From positions 1 to 64,000 of the forward strand of contig JAPPFJ010000002.1 of NCBI GenBank assembly GCA_028877215.1: 64,000 bases of DNA, read 5' to 3'. The translations under genes and the position numbers were made by a program. This document shows, one piece after another, positions 26,960 to 35,423 of this stretch (position 1 is the first letter of the stretch; each line of letters begins with the position of its first letter). The notes under the pieces are model-generated. The model worked only from the letters and a program-made list of their open reading frames with translations, searched no databases and was not told the origin of the DNA. The stretch comes from Gemmatimonadota bacterium. GTDB taxonomy: Bacteria > Latescibacterota > UBA2968 > GCA-2709665.

Positions 26960-27394
26960 TCAATCTTCGCGCTTTGCCCCTCGACACGTGATTTCTATCA
27001 GGTTGCCGTCGGGATCCTGGAGAAAAACGAAGCGGCTCCCGTCGTGCGGTCTGATGCCCGGGCCGCCCACGACGTGTACCCACCCGCCATCCAGAGATTT
27101 GACGACGCGCTCAAAGTCCGAGACCTCGAAAGCGATATGGCGCCTCGACGGATCCGGGTGTTCTTCCGCCACCAGCAGATGGATCTCCAGGTCTCCACAT
27201 CGGTACCAGGCGCCCTCGAAGTCGTAATCCGGCCGTGGTATGGGGTTCAGACCCAGGAATTTCTCGTAGAAGGACCTGGATCGTTCCAGATTGCGCGCAA
27301 CCAGCGTGATGTGATGTACGCCCACGATATCCAGCACGGGTGAGACGGCGCCCCTGAGGGAAACTTCCGGGTTGTTGAGCGTATCGTGTGCCAC
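26960..27394 (-). CDS. VOC family protein
   Basis: A 144-residue vicinal-oxygen-chelate protein. Metal-site residues are suggested by H28 in VHHITL, H86 in RRHIAFEV and the glutamate in DPDGNLIEI. Members include glyoxalases, fosfomycin-resistance proteins, epimerases and dioxygenases; the type cannot be fixed. It starts with GTG at 27394, five bases after the stop of the sigma-factor gene, and probably shares its transcript. The ribosome site (GGAGA) overlaps the end of that gene. The alternative is an internal start just before VGVHH. Confidence 0.75.
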   Translation of the reverse strand: MAHDTLNNPEVSLRGAVSPVLDIVGVHHITLVARNLERSRSFYEKFLGLNPIPRPDYDFEGAWYRCGDLEIHLLVAEEHPDPSRRHIAFEVSDFERVVKSLDGGWVHVVGGPGIRPHDGSRFVFLQDPDGNLIEITCRGAKRED

Positions 27395-27399
27395 TGTAC

Positions 27400-28281
27400 T
27401 CAGTTCTCCGTGAGGTACGCGCGGATCTTTCGCACCCGCGAAGGGTGTTTGAGCGACGCAAGTGCCTTGTCTCGAATCTGGCGAACGCGCTCCTTAGTTA
27501 AACTGAGTTGATTGCCTATTTGTTCCAGCGTCATGGAGTCTTCGCCGTTGATTCCGAAATAAAGCCGCAGGATTCGGGCTTCGCGGGACGACAGGGTATC
27601 CAGCGCAGCGCGGATTTCGTCGGCCATCGCCTGTTCCATCACTACGTTTTCGGGCGACACCTGGTCTTTATCCTCCAGGACTTCGAGCAGTGACGAGTCC
27701 GGACCTTCCTCCAGCGGCATATCCAGCGACACGTGCCAGCGCGACGCATTAAGCAGATCCTGCGCCTGTTTGGGCTGCATGTCGGCCCCCCGCGCAATCT
27801 CGTCGATGCTTGGTTCCCTGCCGAGTTCCTGCTTGAGGTTTGAAGCGATGCGCTCCAGCCGGCACAGGTGTTTGATCTTGTTGACAGGCAGCCTGACCAT
27901 ACGGGCTTTTTCCGCCAGCGAAGAGAGGATGCCCTGCCGGATCCACCAGACCGCATAGGTTGTAAACTTGACGCCCACCGTTTCATCGTACCGCGTTGCC
28001 GCGCGAACCAGACCGAGATTTCCTTCGGCAATCAGATCTTCCAGCGGCAATCCCCGCCCCTGATATTCCTTGGCGATCGTGATGACGAACCGGAGGTTGG
28101 ACTCAACCATCTGTTCCAGGCTCTTGCGGTCTCCGGCCCTGATGCGCTTGGCCAGCGTCACTTCCTGTTGCGGCGTGAGCAGATCGTTGTATGCGATATC
28201 CTTGAGATAGAGTTCAAGCGCTGACCGTTTCTTTCCCCGTGACGAAATTCCGTTTTGCTGCCTCATAACCGTTGCAGGCAT
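27400..28281 (-). CDS. RNA polymerase sigma factor of the RpoD/SigA type
   Basis: A 293-residue primary-type sigma-70 factor that directs RNA polymerase to promoters. Region 1.2 starts near residue 18 (SALELYLKDI). Region 2 has GNLGLVRAATRYD and TTYAVWWIRQGI for -10 recognition and melting. Region 3 follows, and region 4 with SLTKERVRQIRDKAL binds the -35. Region 1.1 is absent, as in short SigA or RpoS-like factors, so it may be principal or alternative. The ATG at 28281 has GGGGGA upstream; an ATG at 28266 has none. The protein lies behind a leader of about 650 bases carrying a MITE-like element. Confidence 0.9.
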   Translation of the reverse strand: MPATVMRQQNGISSRGKKRSALELYLKDIAYNDLLTPQQEVTLAKRIRAGDRKSLEQMVESNLRFVITIAKEYQGRGLPLEDLIAEGNLGLVRAATRYDETVGVKFTTYAVWWIRQGILSSLAEKARMVRLPVNKIKHLCRLERIASNLKQELGREPSIDEIARGADMQPKQAQDLLNASRWHVSLDMPLEEGPDSSLLEVLEDKDQVSPENVVMEQAMADEIRAALDTLSSREARILRLYFGINGEDSMTLEQIGNQLSLTKERVRQIRDKALASLKHPSRVRKIRAYLTEN

Positions 28282-28940
28282 TACTTTCCCCCAGACAATG
28301 GTGCGGTCGTCTGCGTGACGGTTCCCTTCGTGATGCGATCGATCGGGAACCACCCGGAGCTCGCGCGCAGACGGATCCTGTGCGTGCAGAATGCACGACC
28401 TGCGATACACGGCGCTCGACAGAGTGGACCGTAAACGTGAATGATACAATCCTGAAAGGGGAGGAATCGAAAAAGAAGCTGTTTTAATACTTCTGGTGAG
28501 TTCCCGAGCGCGAGCGAAAGAGTGGCGGTCAAGGCGGGCGAATCCGGCTATGAGAAGGCGAGCATGCGCAGCCTCGACCTCGTAAGACGGGTGGGTTTGA
28601 CCAACGCCGACCGGCACTTTTGCAGCCGCGCGAAGACCGCTGGGGAACGCAAAAACAGCTTCTAAGGGAGAAGGGAAATTCGGAAAGTTCAACCCCTCCA
28701 GGGGTGAGGTGTTGAACTCGCGGGGAAACTGAGGATGCATCCGGAAACCGATCGGGGGAACCGATTCCCGATGTTACTTTCAGTTCCGGCCCTCCCCGGT
28801 TCTGCATCACGGACGCTGTCCGGTTGGAGAGCCGTTACTGGCGGAATCGCCGTTTCAATGCCGAGGGGTGGCGGCTGAAACTGCAATCGACTCCGATTTC
28901 AAATGAGACTACGTATTTACAGAAAGCCCTGTGAAATAAC
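28282..28940. other. long leader of the sigma-factor gene
   Basis: About 660 bases between the minus-strand promoter at 28941-28969 and the sigma-factor start. Apart from the MITE-like element at 28475-28662, the part at 28664-28900 is GC-rich with several short inverted repeats, but I recognise no riboswitch class and no gene. Confidence 0.5.
28475..28662. repeat. MITE-like family B, long copy
   Basis: A 188-bp element bounded by GAAGCTGTTTTAA and AAAAACAGCTTC. Its ends match the 81-bp copy at 1743-1823 (shared GGTGAGTTCCCG on the left and TTTTGCAGCCG on the right). The ~107-bp centre is unique in this window. It lies in the untranslated leader of the sigma-factor gene. Confidence 0.7.
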
Positions 28941-28969
28941 AAGATAACATACGAATAGCGTTTTGTCAA
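28941..28969 (-). promoter_or_regulatory. sigma-70-type promoter
   Basis: On the minus strand: TTGACA (28969-28964), a 17-base spacer, TATCTT (28946-28941). It points toward the sigma-factor gene, 660 bases away. Confidence 0.6.
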
Positions 28970-29063
28970 GTTACGATCATGATTTTTTTCCGGTGAAATA
29001 CAACCGCCGCCTGCTGGCGGAGGGGTTCGTTGTGCAACAACAGTTGTGCGGCGACGAGGTCCT

Positions 29064-29573
29064 CTATTCGTCCCCGTCTGATTCCTGGTTTCGTGTTCCC
29101 AGGTCTCTGTCCAGAAGAAACAGGCCGTTGCCGTCGCTGCCGACCAGTTTCAGCTTGTTGACGATATCGCTTGCGGTGGCTTCTTCTTCCACCTGCTCGG
29201 TAACGAACCACTGAAGGAAGGTGTTGGTGGCGTGGTCACGTTCCTCGACGCTCAGGTCCACCAGGTCGTAGATCTGGGCGGTTACCGCCTTTTCGTGCCG
29301 ATAGGCATCTTCGAACGCCGCCAGGGAATCGTCCCAATCACGTTTGGGTGCCGCAACGGTCGTCAGCGCCACCTCGCCTTCCCGGTCGTTGATAAAGTCG
29401 TAAATCTTCATGGCGTGCATCAGTTCCTCCTGGGCCTGAGCGCGCATCCAGGAGGCGAAACCCGTCAGGTTTGTGGCGTGAAAATAGGCGGACATCGAGA
29501 GATAGTAATACGAGGCGTACAGTTCTGAATTCAACTGTTGGTTCAAGGCAGCCTGTACATTTTCCTTTATCAT
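29064..29573 (-). CDS. ftnA: ferritin
   Basis: A 169-residue bacterial non-heme ferritin that oxidises Fe(II) and stores iron in a 24-subunit shell. The ferroxidase residues of E. coli FtnA line up at the same numbers: E17, E50 and H53 (EELMH), E94 and Q127. It is far longer than a Dps protein and lacks the heme methionine region of bacterioferritin. The ATG at 29573 follows GGGAGG. It appears monocistronic. Confidence 0.93.
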   Translation of the reverse strand: MIKENVQAALNQQLNSELYASYYYLSMSAYFHATNLTGFASWMRAQAQEELMHAMKIYDFINDREGEVALTTVAAPKRDWDDSLAAFEDAYRHEKAVTAQIYDLVDLSVEERDHATNTFLQWFVTEQVEEEATASDIVNKLKLVGSDGNGLFLLDRDLGTRNQESDGDE

Positions 29574-29966
29574 TCATGTCCTCCCTGAGAACTGGAATGA
29601 AAAGCAGACAGGACGTCAACACGCCGCAGCCGGAACGTGTCGCGCACGGAGGATCGGCCAGTCTCTTTCGCGATCTGACGACGCGATGCGGAATCAACAG
29701 TATATTAAAAAGCGGAAAAAAAACAAGGGTTTCCTTTAACGCCCTTAAACGGAAACGCCATCCTGCACATGCGCAGAATGGCCTTCCGTGAAGACGGGAT
29801 CGTGCAGAGACGAGCCGCGCTAAGAGTCGGTCTTGACGCAGCCGGTCAGCCGGCGGGGGAGACCGGGGCGCACACCTGCCGGGCGCCGGAAAAAAGCATT
29901 GGCCCCGGTTGTGAGGATATCTATTTTAAAAGGGTCCGTCGACGGATTCATAGGCCAGGAGCAGTC
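29574..29966. other. divergent intergenic region between ftnA and a Gfo/Idh gene
   Basis: About 390 bases with an AT-rich core near 29695-29760 holding a candidate ferritin promoter. I see no gene. No clear Fur box was found by eye. Confidence 0.45.
29699..29726 (-). promoter_or_regulatory. possible sigma-70-type promoter for ferritin
   Basis: On the minus strand: TTGTTT (29726-29721), a 16-base T-rich spacer, TATACT (29704-29699), 126 bases before the ferritin ATG. Confidence 0.45.
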
Positions 29967-30980
29967 ATGAACGACACGCCGCTCAGCGTCGCCGTTATCG
30001 GCGCCAGTGGAATCGGTCAGCATCATGCCCGTTGGTACGATCTCTCCGGGTGCGAGGTGGTTGCGTTCGCGGGCACGTCCAGGGATTCATGCGAGCGCGC
30101 CCGCGCTCGGCTGGCGTCATACTTCTGCTTCCGCGGCCGGGCGTACCAGGACTTGGAGGCGATGTTGCGGGAGGAAACCCCCGACATCGTCGCGGTGACG
30201 AGTCCGTATCCGTTGCACAAGGCGCACGCGATTGCCGCGCTTGACGCCGGCGCCCACGTGCTGTGCGAGAAGCCGTTCTGCTGGGACAAAGACAAGGAAC
30301 TGGATGAGATTCTGGCCGACGGTCGTGTGGTCGTTGCGAAAGCGAAGGGGGCGGGACGTCTGCTGGGGGTGTCTGCCCAATATCCGGCGGGCATACCACA
30401 CTATCGGGCGTTTTACGAGCAGGTCCGCGGAGGGTGGGACGACGTCACCCGGATTACGATGGAAATGGAGGTGAAGGGACGAAGAGGGCCGAAAAGTTAC
30501 GAGGAAATCTGGGCGGACGTGGCCCCGCACGCATTGAGTCTGGTCATTGGCTTCCTTCCGGATGGCAGGATGGATATGACAACCGCCGTCTGCGAAATCG
30601 AAGAGCGTGAGAACCGGGCGCGGTTCGATTACGTCAGCGGAGTCGGACGGTGCGGCGTGGACCTGGTCCTGCGTGATATCGATGAGGGCATACCGGCGCG
30701 ACGGTTCGGCGTCAACGGCTTCATGGTGGACTGGGAAGGGTACGTCGACGACGATGGAATCTATCGCGCCCGCCTCGTCCACGGAAGTGAATCTGTGCAA
30801 TGTGACGACTTTCTGCATATACTGGTCGATACCTTTGTATCGTGCGTACGGGGATCGGACGTTCGGCCCGTCGTGTCGGGAGCGGACGGGCTGCTCGGTC
30901 TGGAGTACCAGGTCGAACTGTTGCGCATAGCCAGAGGGCAGGTTCCCGAGCGGCCGCAAGCACCGGACGAGCAGGGATGA
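29967..30980 (+). CDS. Gfo/Idh/MocA family oxidoreductase
   Basis: A 337-residue NAD(P)-dependent dehydrogenase. GASGIGQHHARW is the dinucleotide loop and EKP lies at residues 101-103. The second domain is shortened and diverged: the usual catalytic HxxD region reads DVAPHALSLV. The ATG at 29967 has AGGAG at 29957-29961; a longer frame to 29769 lacks a site. It overlaps the next gene, a glycosyltransferase, by ATGA, so the two are translationally coupled and may make or modify a surface sugar. Confidence 0.85.
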   Translation: MNDTPLSVAVIGASGIGQHHARWYDLSGCEVVAFAGTSRDSCERARARLASYFCFRGRAYQDLEAMLREETPDIVAVTSPYPLHKAHAIAALDAGAHVLCEKPFCWDKDKELDEILADGRVVVAKAKGAGRLLGVSAQYPAGIPHYRAFYEQVRGGWDDVTRITMEMEVKGRRGPKSYEEIWADVAPHALSLVIGFLPDGRMDMTTAVCEIEERENRARFDYVSGVGRCGVDLVLRDIDEGIPARRFGVNGFMVDWEGYVDDDGIYRARLVHGSESVQCDDFLHILVDTFVSCVRGSDVRPVVSGADGLLGLEYQVELLRIARGQVPERPQAPDEQG

Positions 30981-31756
30981 ATCCAGAGCGCAAGGCGGAT
31001 ATAGCCGTAATCGTCACCTGTCACAATTACGGCCGCTATCTCCGGCAATGCCTGCATTCGATTGAAAGCCAGTTGCTGAAACCGGCGTCTGTGCTGGTCG
31101 TGGACGATGCCAGCACCGACGAGACCGACGCCGTCGCCAGGCAGTTTCCGGAGATGGACTACCGTCGGGTTGAATTCCTGAACGGGAACAAGTCCCGAAA
31201 TTTCGGCTTCAACCATGTTTCGGCCGAATGGGTGGTCTTTTTCGACGCGGACAACTATATGTCGCCCGAATTCCTGGATGTGCTGCATGGGGCGGCGCTC
31301 GCACGTCCGGGTCTCGATTTCGTCTATTGCGATCGAATCAACTTCACAGACGGTGACGGTTCCTGGTACCCGGAGCCGGACGGCGTCAGGAAGTCCGGAC
31401 CCTTCCAGCCGGACCGGCTGCGAAAGGGCAACTATGTGGATGTCGCCTCACTGTTGCGGGCAGGGAGTTTTCCGGGATTCGACGAATCCCTGCGGCGTTA
31501 TCAGGATTGGGATCTGTGGCTGAATGTCGTCCTGAGACGGCACGGCTGCGGTCATTATGTTCCAAAGCCCCTCTATTACTACCGGATCCACGGCGCCAAC
31601 ATCAGCCGCAGGGAGTCCGACGACCGGGCTGTCTGGCGCGTGCGACGGAAATACCGGCTCGGGTTCTACTTCAGATTGCCGGTCATCAGGGACGCTCGCT
31701 GGCTGTTTTGCGTACTCCGGAAATTGAAGAGAAAGGTGTTCGGCAGCAACCGGTAG
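30977..31756 (+). CDS. family 2 glycosyltransferase
   Basis: A 259-residue GT-A fold transferase. VVDDASTDET (41-50) binds the nucleotide and FFDADN carries the DxD metal motif at residues 90-92. RRYQDWDLWLNVV is the typical acceptor-side region. It moves a sugar from a nucleotide donor, probably to a surface glycan. There is no membrane segment apart from an amphipathic C-terminus rich in Arg and Lys. The start overlaps the stop of the Gfo/Idh gene (ATGA). Confidence 0.88.
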   Translation: MNPERKADIAVIVTCHNYGRYLRQCLHSIESQLLKPASVLVVDDASTDETDAVARQFPEMDYRRVEFLNGNKSRNFGFNHVSAEWVVFFDADNYMSPEFLDVLHGAALARPGLDFVYCDRINFTDGDGSWYPEPDGVRKSGPFQPDRLRKGNYVDVASLLRAGSFPGFDESLRRYQDWDLWLNVVLRRHGCGHYVPKPLYYYRIHGANISRRESDDRAVWRVRRKYRLGFYFRLPVIRDARWLFCVLRKLKRKVFGSNR

Positions 31757-31838
31757 TCGTGGCTTGGAGACGGGACACCGGTTCGCCGGCCGGTGCGGGG
31801 AGACCGATTCCCTGGTTTCGGTTACGAGAGGGGACCGT

Positions 31839-32555
31839 TTGGATATTACGCATCTGGTGCTGGCTTTGGCGGGCCTTCTCATTGGTATCATGAAGGCAGG
31901 GTTCGGCGGTGGTGTGGGCGTGGTCGTGACGCCGCTGCTGGCGCTGGTGATACCCGCCAAGCTGGCGCTGGGCGTCATGTTGCCGCTGTCTCTGGCGGCG
32001 GATCTGATCGCGATTCGGTATTATTGGAAGTACCGCGTTTCCAGGGTTGTCGGTAGCCTGATTCCGGGGATGGCGATCGGTGTGCTGGTTGGCTGGGTTC
32101 TGCTGGATGCCATTCCCGACCTCTGGTTCCGGCGGGTGCTGGGCGGATTGGCGTGCGTCTTCGGCCTGTTGCAGGCGTTTAAAGACCGTCTGCCGAAAGT
32201 ACCGTCCGTTTCGGCGGTCGCGGCCGGCGTGGCCCTCGGTGTCGTCTCGGTGCTGACCCATTCCGGCGGCATCATCCTGATGTTGTATCTCATCCCCCAG
32301 GGCCTGAGCGGCAGGGTATTCGTGGCCACAGCCGTGCTGGTGGGAATGGCGCTGAATTCCATGAAAGCGCTGGCCTATGCACAACTGGGCCTGCTGGGGC
32401 CCGAAGTGTGGCGCATGGACCTCTTCATGCTGCCGACGCTTGCCGCGGGCGTGGGGCTCGGTATCCTGATGAACCGCCGGTTGTCCGTCGTCTGGTTCAA
32501 CAGGGCAATCCTGGCCCTGGTACTGGCGATCGGCGTTCGGTTGATGTTTTCCTAG
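31839..32555 (+). CDS. TauE/SafE family sulfite exporter-like protein
   Basis: A 238-residue membrane protein with about eight hydrophobic helices and the family's repeated signature near each half: GIMKAGFGGGVG and GVVSVLTHSGGIILMLY. Such proteins export sulfite, sulfoacetate or other organic anions. The TTG at 31839 follows GAGGGGA at a good distance and puts the first membrane helix at the N-terminus; the ATG at 31764 would add a polar extension without a ribosome site. Confidence 0.85.
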   Translation: MDITHLVLALAGLLIGIMKAGFGGGVGVVVTPLLALVIPAKLALGVMLPLSLAADLIAIRYYWKYRVSRVVGSLIPGMAIGVLVGWVLLDAIPDLWFRRVLGGLACVFGLLQAFKDRLPKVPSVSAVAAGVALGVVSVLTHSGGIILMLYLIPQGLSGRVFVATAVLVGMALNSMKALAYAQLGLLGPEVWRMDLFMLPTLAAGVGLGILMNRRLSVVWFNRAILALVLAIGVRLMFS

Positions 32556-32595
32556 TCTGTCGCGCGTGTGGCCACACAGGATTCAGGAGGAATGC

Positions 32596-33336
32596 GTGTC
32601 CCGTCCGGTAATCGGCATCACGACAGGCATCGAGACGCCGAAGAAGGGCGACTCACGGCAGATCGTGGGTCGCGCATATATCAATGCCGTGGAACGGGCC
32701 GGGGGCTGCCCTGTGATTCTGCCTATGGTCGAAAGCCGGGAGGTGCTTGCGCCGGTACTGGATCTGATTGACGGGCTGATCATAACGGGCGGTCCCGGCA
32801 TAACGGACGGTTTGATTGGCGTACTTCCCGACGACCTGCTCCCGGTACATCCGACCCGGGCTCAGACGGACGACTGGATTTTCCGCGGCGCGCGGAATCG
32901 CGACCTGCCGATACTCGGCATCTGCTACGGAATGCAGTTCATCAACGCCCGGTTCGACGGCGCGATTTACGCGGATTTACAGGCCCAACTCGGCAAATGC
33001 GCCCATTCCCCCAGGCGGTCGGAACAACGTCCGGTGCGGCACCGGGTTCATGCGCTGGCGGATACCTGGCTCGCGCGGCTGACCGGCCGGCCGGGCGAGC
33101 CCCTCGAGGTGAACAGTTTCCATATTCAGGCGATCGAGGGGCCCGGTAACGGGCTCCGCGTCAATGCGGTAAGCGGTGACGGGGTCATTGAAGGGATAGA
33201 GACGGAAGACGGACGCATCATTGGCGTACAGTTTCACCCCGAAGCGTTGCCAGGCACGGTTTGGGACCGCATCTTCGAACACCTGGTAGCACAATCGCGT
33301 GCGGGCGCAAACAGGGAAACCGTCGACCGGGAATGA
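32596..33336 (+). CDS. gamma-glutamyl-gamma-aminobutyrate hydrolase family (peptidase C26)
   Basis: A 246-residue class-I glutamine-amidotransferase-like hydrolase. The nucleophile is C110 in ILGICYGMQFIN, and the rest of the triad is H214 and E216 in VQFHPEA. PuuD-type enzymes hydrolyse gamma-glutamyl-GABA in putrescine breakdown, but others act on different gamma-glutamyl amides. GTG at 32596 follows AGGAGG at 32585-32590. No putrescine genes are nearby, so the substrate is open. Confidence 0.88.
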   Translation: MSRPVIGITTGIETPKKGDSRQIVGRAYINAVERAGGCPVILPMVESREVLAPVLDLIDGLIITGGPGITDGLIGVLPDDLLPVHPTRAQTDDWIFRGARNRDLPILGICYGMQFINARFDGAIYADLQAQLGKCAHSPRRSEQRPVRHRVHALADTWLARLTGRPGEPLEVNSFHIQAIEGPGNGLRVNAVSGDGVIEGIETEDGRIIGVQFHPEALPGTVWDRIFEHLVAQSRAGANRETVDRE

Positions 33337-33441
33337 AATGAACGTGGCGACAATCGCCGGTGTCGTAACCCGGGAGGTTACGAACTCACACGGCCTGAAT
33401 GTGTTTTCATTCGCTTACACGAACTCAGGAAGGAACTGTCG

Positions 33442-34101
33442 ATGAGAGAGCGCCCCGTCTACTGCTGCAGAAGGGTCTCCACCCCGCCGCCGTTGGATGG
33501 AATCATCAATGGTACGGTGTGGGCGTCGGCCGAAACCGTCAGCCGGGAATTCCATTTGATCGGAACCGAGGCCGACCCGCCCGGTTTTTACCTGGAAGCC
33601 TCGGCGCTTTGGGACGATGAGGCCCTATACGTGTGTCTTGTATCGGATCCATCCCCCGTTCCCGTCACGATGCGGGAGCGGGACCAGGACCTGTTCAACG
33701 AATGCGCGGTGGAGGTCTTCCTTCGAGCCGGAAGCGGTTACTACGAAATCGAGGTGAACCCGCTTGGCGCCGTTTTGGATCTATACTTCCCTAGAGAAGA
33801 AGAGACCGACTGGCCGGCGATGGCGAAATTCGACGTGCCTGGGCTGAGGTGGACGGTCGGAGAGGTGGACGGGAACGGGCGCTGGTGCGCGCAGCTGGCC
33901 ATCCCCTGGGAAGGCGTACCGGAAGTGAGCAGGGCGCGGCACGATGGCATGTCGTGCATTTTCGCGAATTTCACAAGAAGCCAGAAGTTACCGGACGGGA
34001 GATATCATCTGACCACGTGGGGGCCCGCGCAGAGTGCGTTCTGCGAATTGGCGAACATGGGCTGTGTGGTGCTCTCGCCCCGCGAACAGGCGGATCAATG
34101 A
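33442..34101 (+). CDS. carbohydrate-binding family 9-like protein
   Basis: A 219-residue beta-sandwich protein resembling CBM9-type sugar-binding modules: LDGIINGTVWASAE at the start, ASALWDDEALYVCL, NECAVEVFLRAG and YYEIEVNPLGAVLDLYF. No signal peptide is seen, so it may act in the cytoplasm or be a stand-alone fold. It overlaps the CDP-alcohol transferase start by ATGA. Confidence 0.75.
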   Translation: MRERPVYCCRRVSTPPPLDGIINGTVWASAETVSREFHLIGTEADPPGFYLEASALWDDEALYVCLVSDPSPVPVTMRERDQDLFNECAVEVFLRAGSGYYEIEVNPLGAVLDLYFPREEETDWPAMAKFDVPGLRWTVGEVDGNGRWCAQLAIPWEGVPEVSRARHDGMSCIFANFTRSQKLPDGRYHLTTWGPAQSAFCELANMGCVVLSPREQADQ

Positions 34102-34667
34102 ACGAAAGCGCCTCCCCTGCCACGCCGCGCCGGAATCGTCCGGCGGATCCGTTCTGGACGACTGCAAACGGGCTCAGCCTCCTCCGCGCCGCATTGACCG
34201 GCCCCGTTCTCTGGATGATATGGAAGGGTCCGGCGTACAAGTGGTATCTGTTCACCGTTGTCATGGTGATGATTATAACCGATATTCTGGACGGATATCT
34301 CGCGAGGCGCTGGGGGACCGTAACGCGCTGGGGAAAGATCCTGGATCCGATTGCCGACAAGGTGGCGATCGATGCGATCGCGATCGTCCTGGCGCTGGTG
34401 AAGGGATTGCCGCTCTGGGTGGTCGTGGTGGTCGTGGGGCGCGACGTTGCGATTGTCCTGGCCGGTGTCTTTCTGTTGAAGCGCGACCGGATCGTACTCT
34501 CTTCCAACGTCTGGGGCAAGCTGACCAGTTGTGCGATGAGCGTGTTGCTGATTGCCTACGCTATGGATGCACAGCCGCTGAAGGTCCCTTTCCTGTACCT
34601 CTCGGCGCTGCTTCTTCTGGCTTCGTCCGTAAGTTACGCGCGCAGATTTCCTGTCCAAAAGCGGTAA
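34098..34667 (+). CDS. CDP-alcohol phosphatidyltransferase family protein
   Basis: A 189-residue membrane enzyme with the complete family signature D62-x2-DG-x2-AR-x8-G-x3-D83-x3-D87, within TDILDGYLARRWG and LDPIADK. It transfers a phosphatidyl or phospho-alcohol group from a CDP-alcohol, most often making phosphatidylglycerol phosphate (PgsA) or cardiolipin. About four to five hydrophobic helices are visible. PgsA is a good guess, but the acceptor is not proven by sequence. Coupled to the upstream gene by ATGA. Confidence 0.85.
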   Translation: MNESASPATPRRNRPADPFWTTANGLSLLRAALTGPVLWMIWKGPAYKWYLFTVVMVMIITDILDGYLARRWGTVTRWGKILDPIADKVAIDAIAIVLALVKGLPLWVVVVVVGRDVAIVLAGVFLLKRDRIVLSSNVWGKLTSCAMSVLLIAYAMDAQPLKVPFLYLSALLLLASSVSYARRFPVQKR

Positions 34668-34700
34668 TTCGTCAGGGTTGAATATTTCCACGAGAACACG

Positions 34701-35384
34701 TTGCAAGTCAGTGTCATCATTCCCGTTATCAATGAAGCGGAAGCGATAGCAGGCTGCCTGGCGCAGTTCCGCGGACAACGGAACGTTGAAGTGATCGTGG
34801 TCGATGGCGGCAGCCGCGACGGTACGCAGGAACGAACCCGGGCAACCGGAATAGCACGGCTCGTGACGTCGCCGAGACCCGGCCGATCCGTACAGATGAA
34901 CCGCGGGGCGAGGTCGGCCTCGGGTGAGGTACTGCTGTTTCTGCATGCCGACACGCTTCTGCCTGACGGCGCAATGCGGATGATCCGGGAGTCGCTCGAG
35001 GATCCCTGCGTGGCCGGTGGAAGTTTTCGGCTGGGGCTTTCCGAGGATACGTGGATGTTCCGGACCATCGCCTTCCTCTCCACAATGCGGTCCAGGTATC
35101 TTGGGGTCATCTACGGGGATCAGGGAATATATGTGCGGCGGGCCGTGTTCGACCGCGTGGCCGGCTTTCCCGAAGTGGCGCTTTTCGAAGACTCGGAGTT
35201 CTGCGCGTCCGTCAGGGAACTGGGCCGTTTCGTCCTCCTGGACGGCAGCGTCCGTACGTCCACCCGCCGGTGGCGGCGTTGGGGGGTCGTGCCCACGATA
35301 TTCTGGATGTGGATGTTGCGAATTCTGTATCTGTGTTCGGTTTCCGACAAACGGCTGTGCCGTCTCTATCGCGAAGTGCGGTGA
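34701..35384 (+). CDS. glycosyltransferase, TIGR04283-like
   Basis: A 227-residue GT-A transferase. DGGSRDGT (35-42) and LHADT (HAD at 82-84) are the donor motifs; GRSVQMNRGA and YGDQGIYVRR are hallmarks of the subfamily named for arsenosugar biosynthesis. There is no arsenic gene nearby, so that role is doubtful. The C-terminus has a hydrophobic stretch (FWMWMLRILYLCSV) that may touch the membrane. It starts with TTG at 34701 with a weak site. Confidence 0.8.
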   Translation: MQVSVIIPVINEAEAIAGCLAQFRGQRNVEVIVVDGGSRDGTQERTRATGIARLVTSPRPGRSVQMNRGARSASGEVLLFLHADTLLPDGAMRMIRESLEDPCVAGGSFRLGLSEDTWMFRTIAFLSTMRSRYLGVIYGDQGIYVRRAVFDRVAGFPEVALFEDSEFCASVRELGRFVLLDGSVRTSTRRWRRWGVVPTIFWMWMLRILYLCSVSDKRLCRLYREVR

Positions 35385-35423
35385 GTTTTTTCGGGACCTG
35401 ACACCTGACAGTTCGAGACCAGG

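Noticed and set aside
28664..28900. Possible riboswitch in the sigma-factor leader
   Set aside because: Several short inverted repeats exist, but no conserved core of a known class was recognised.
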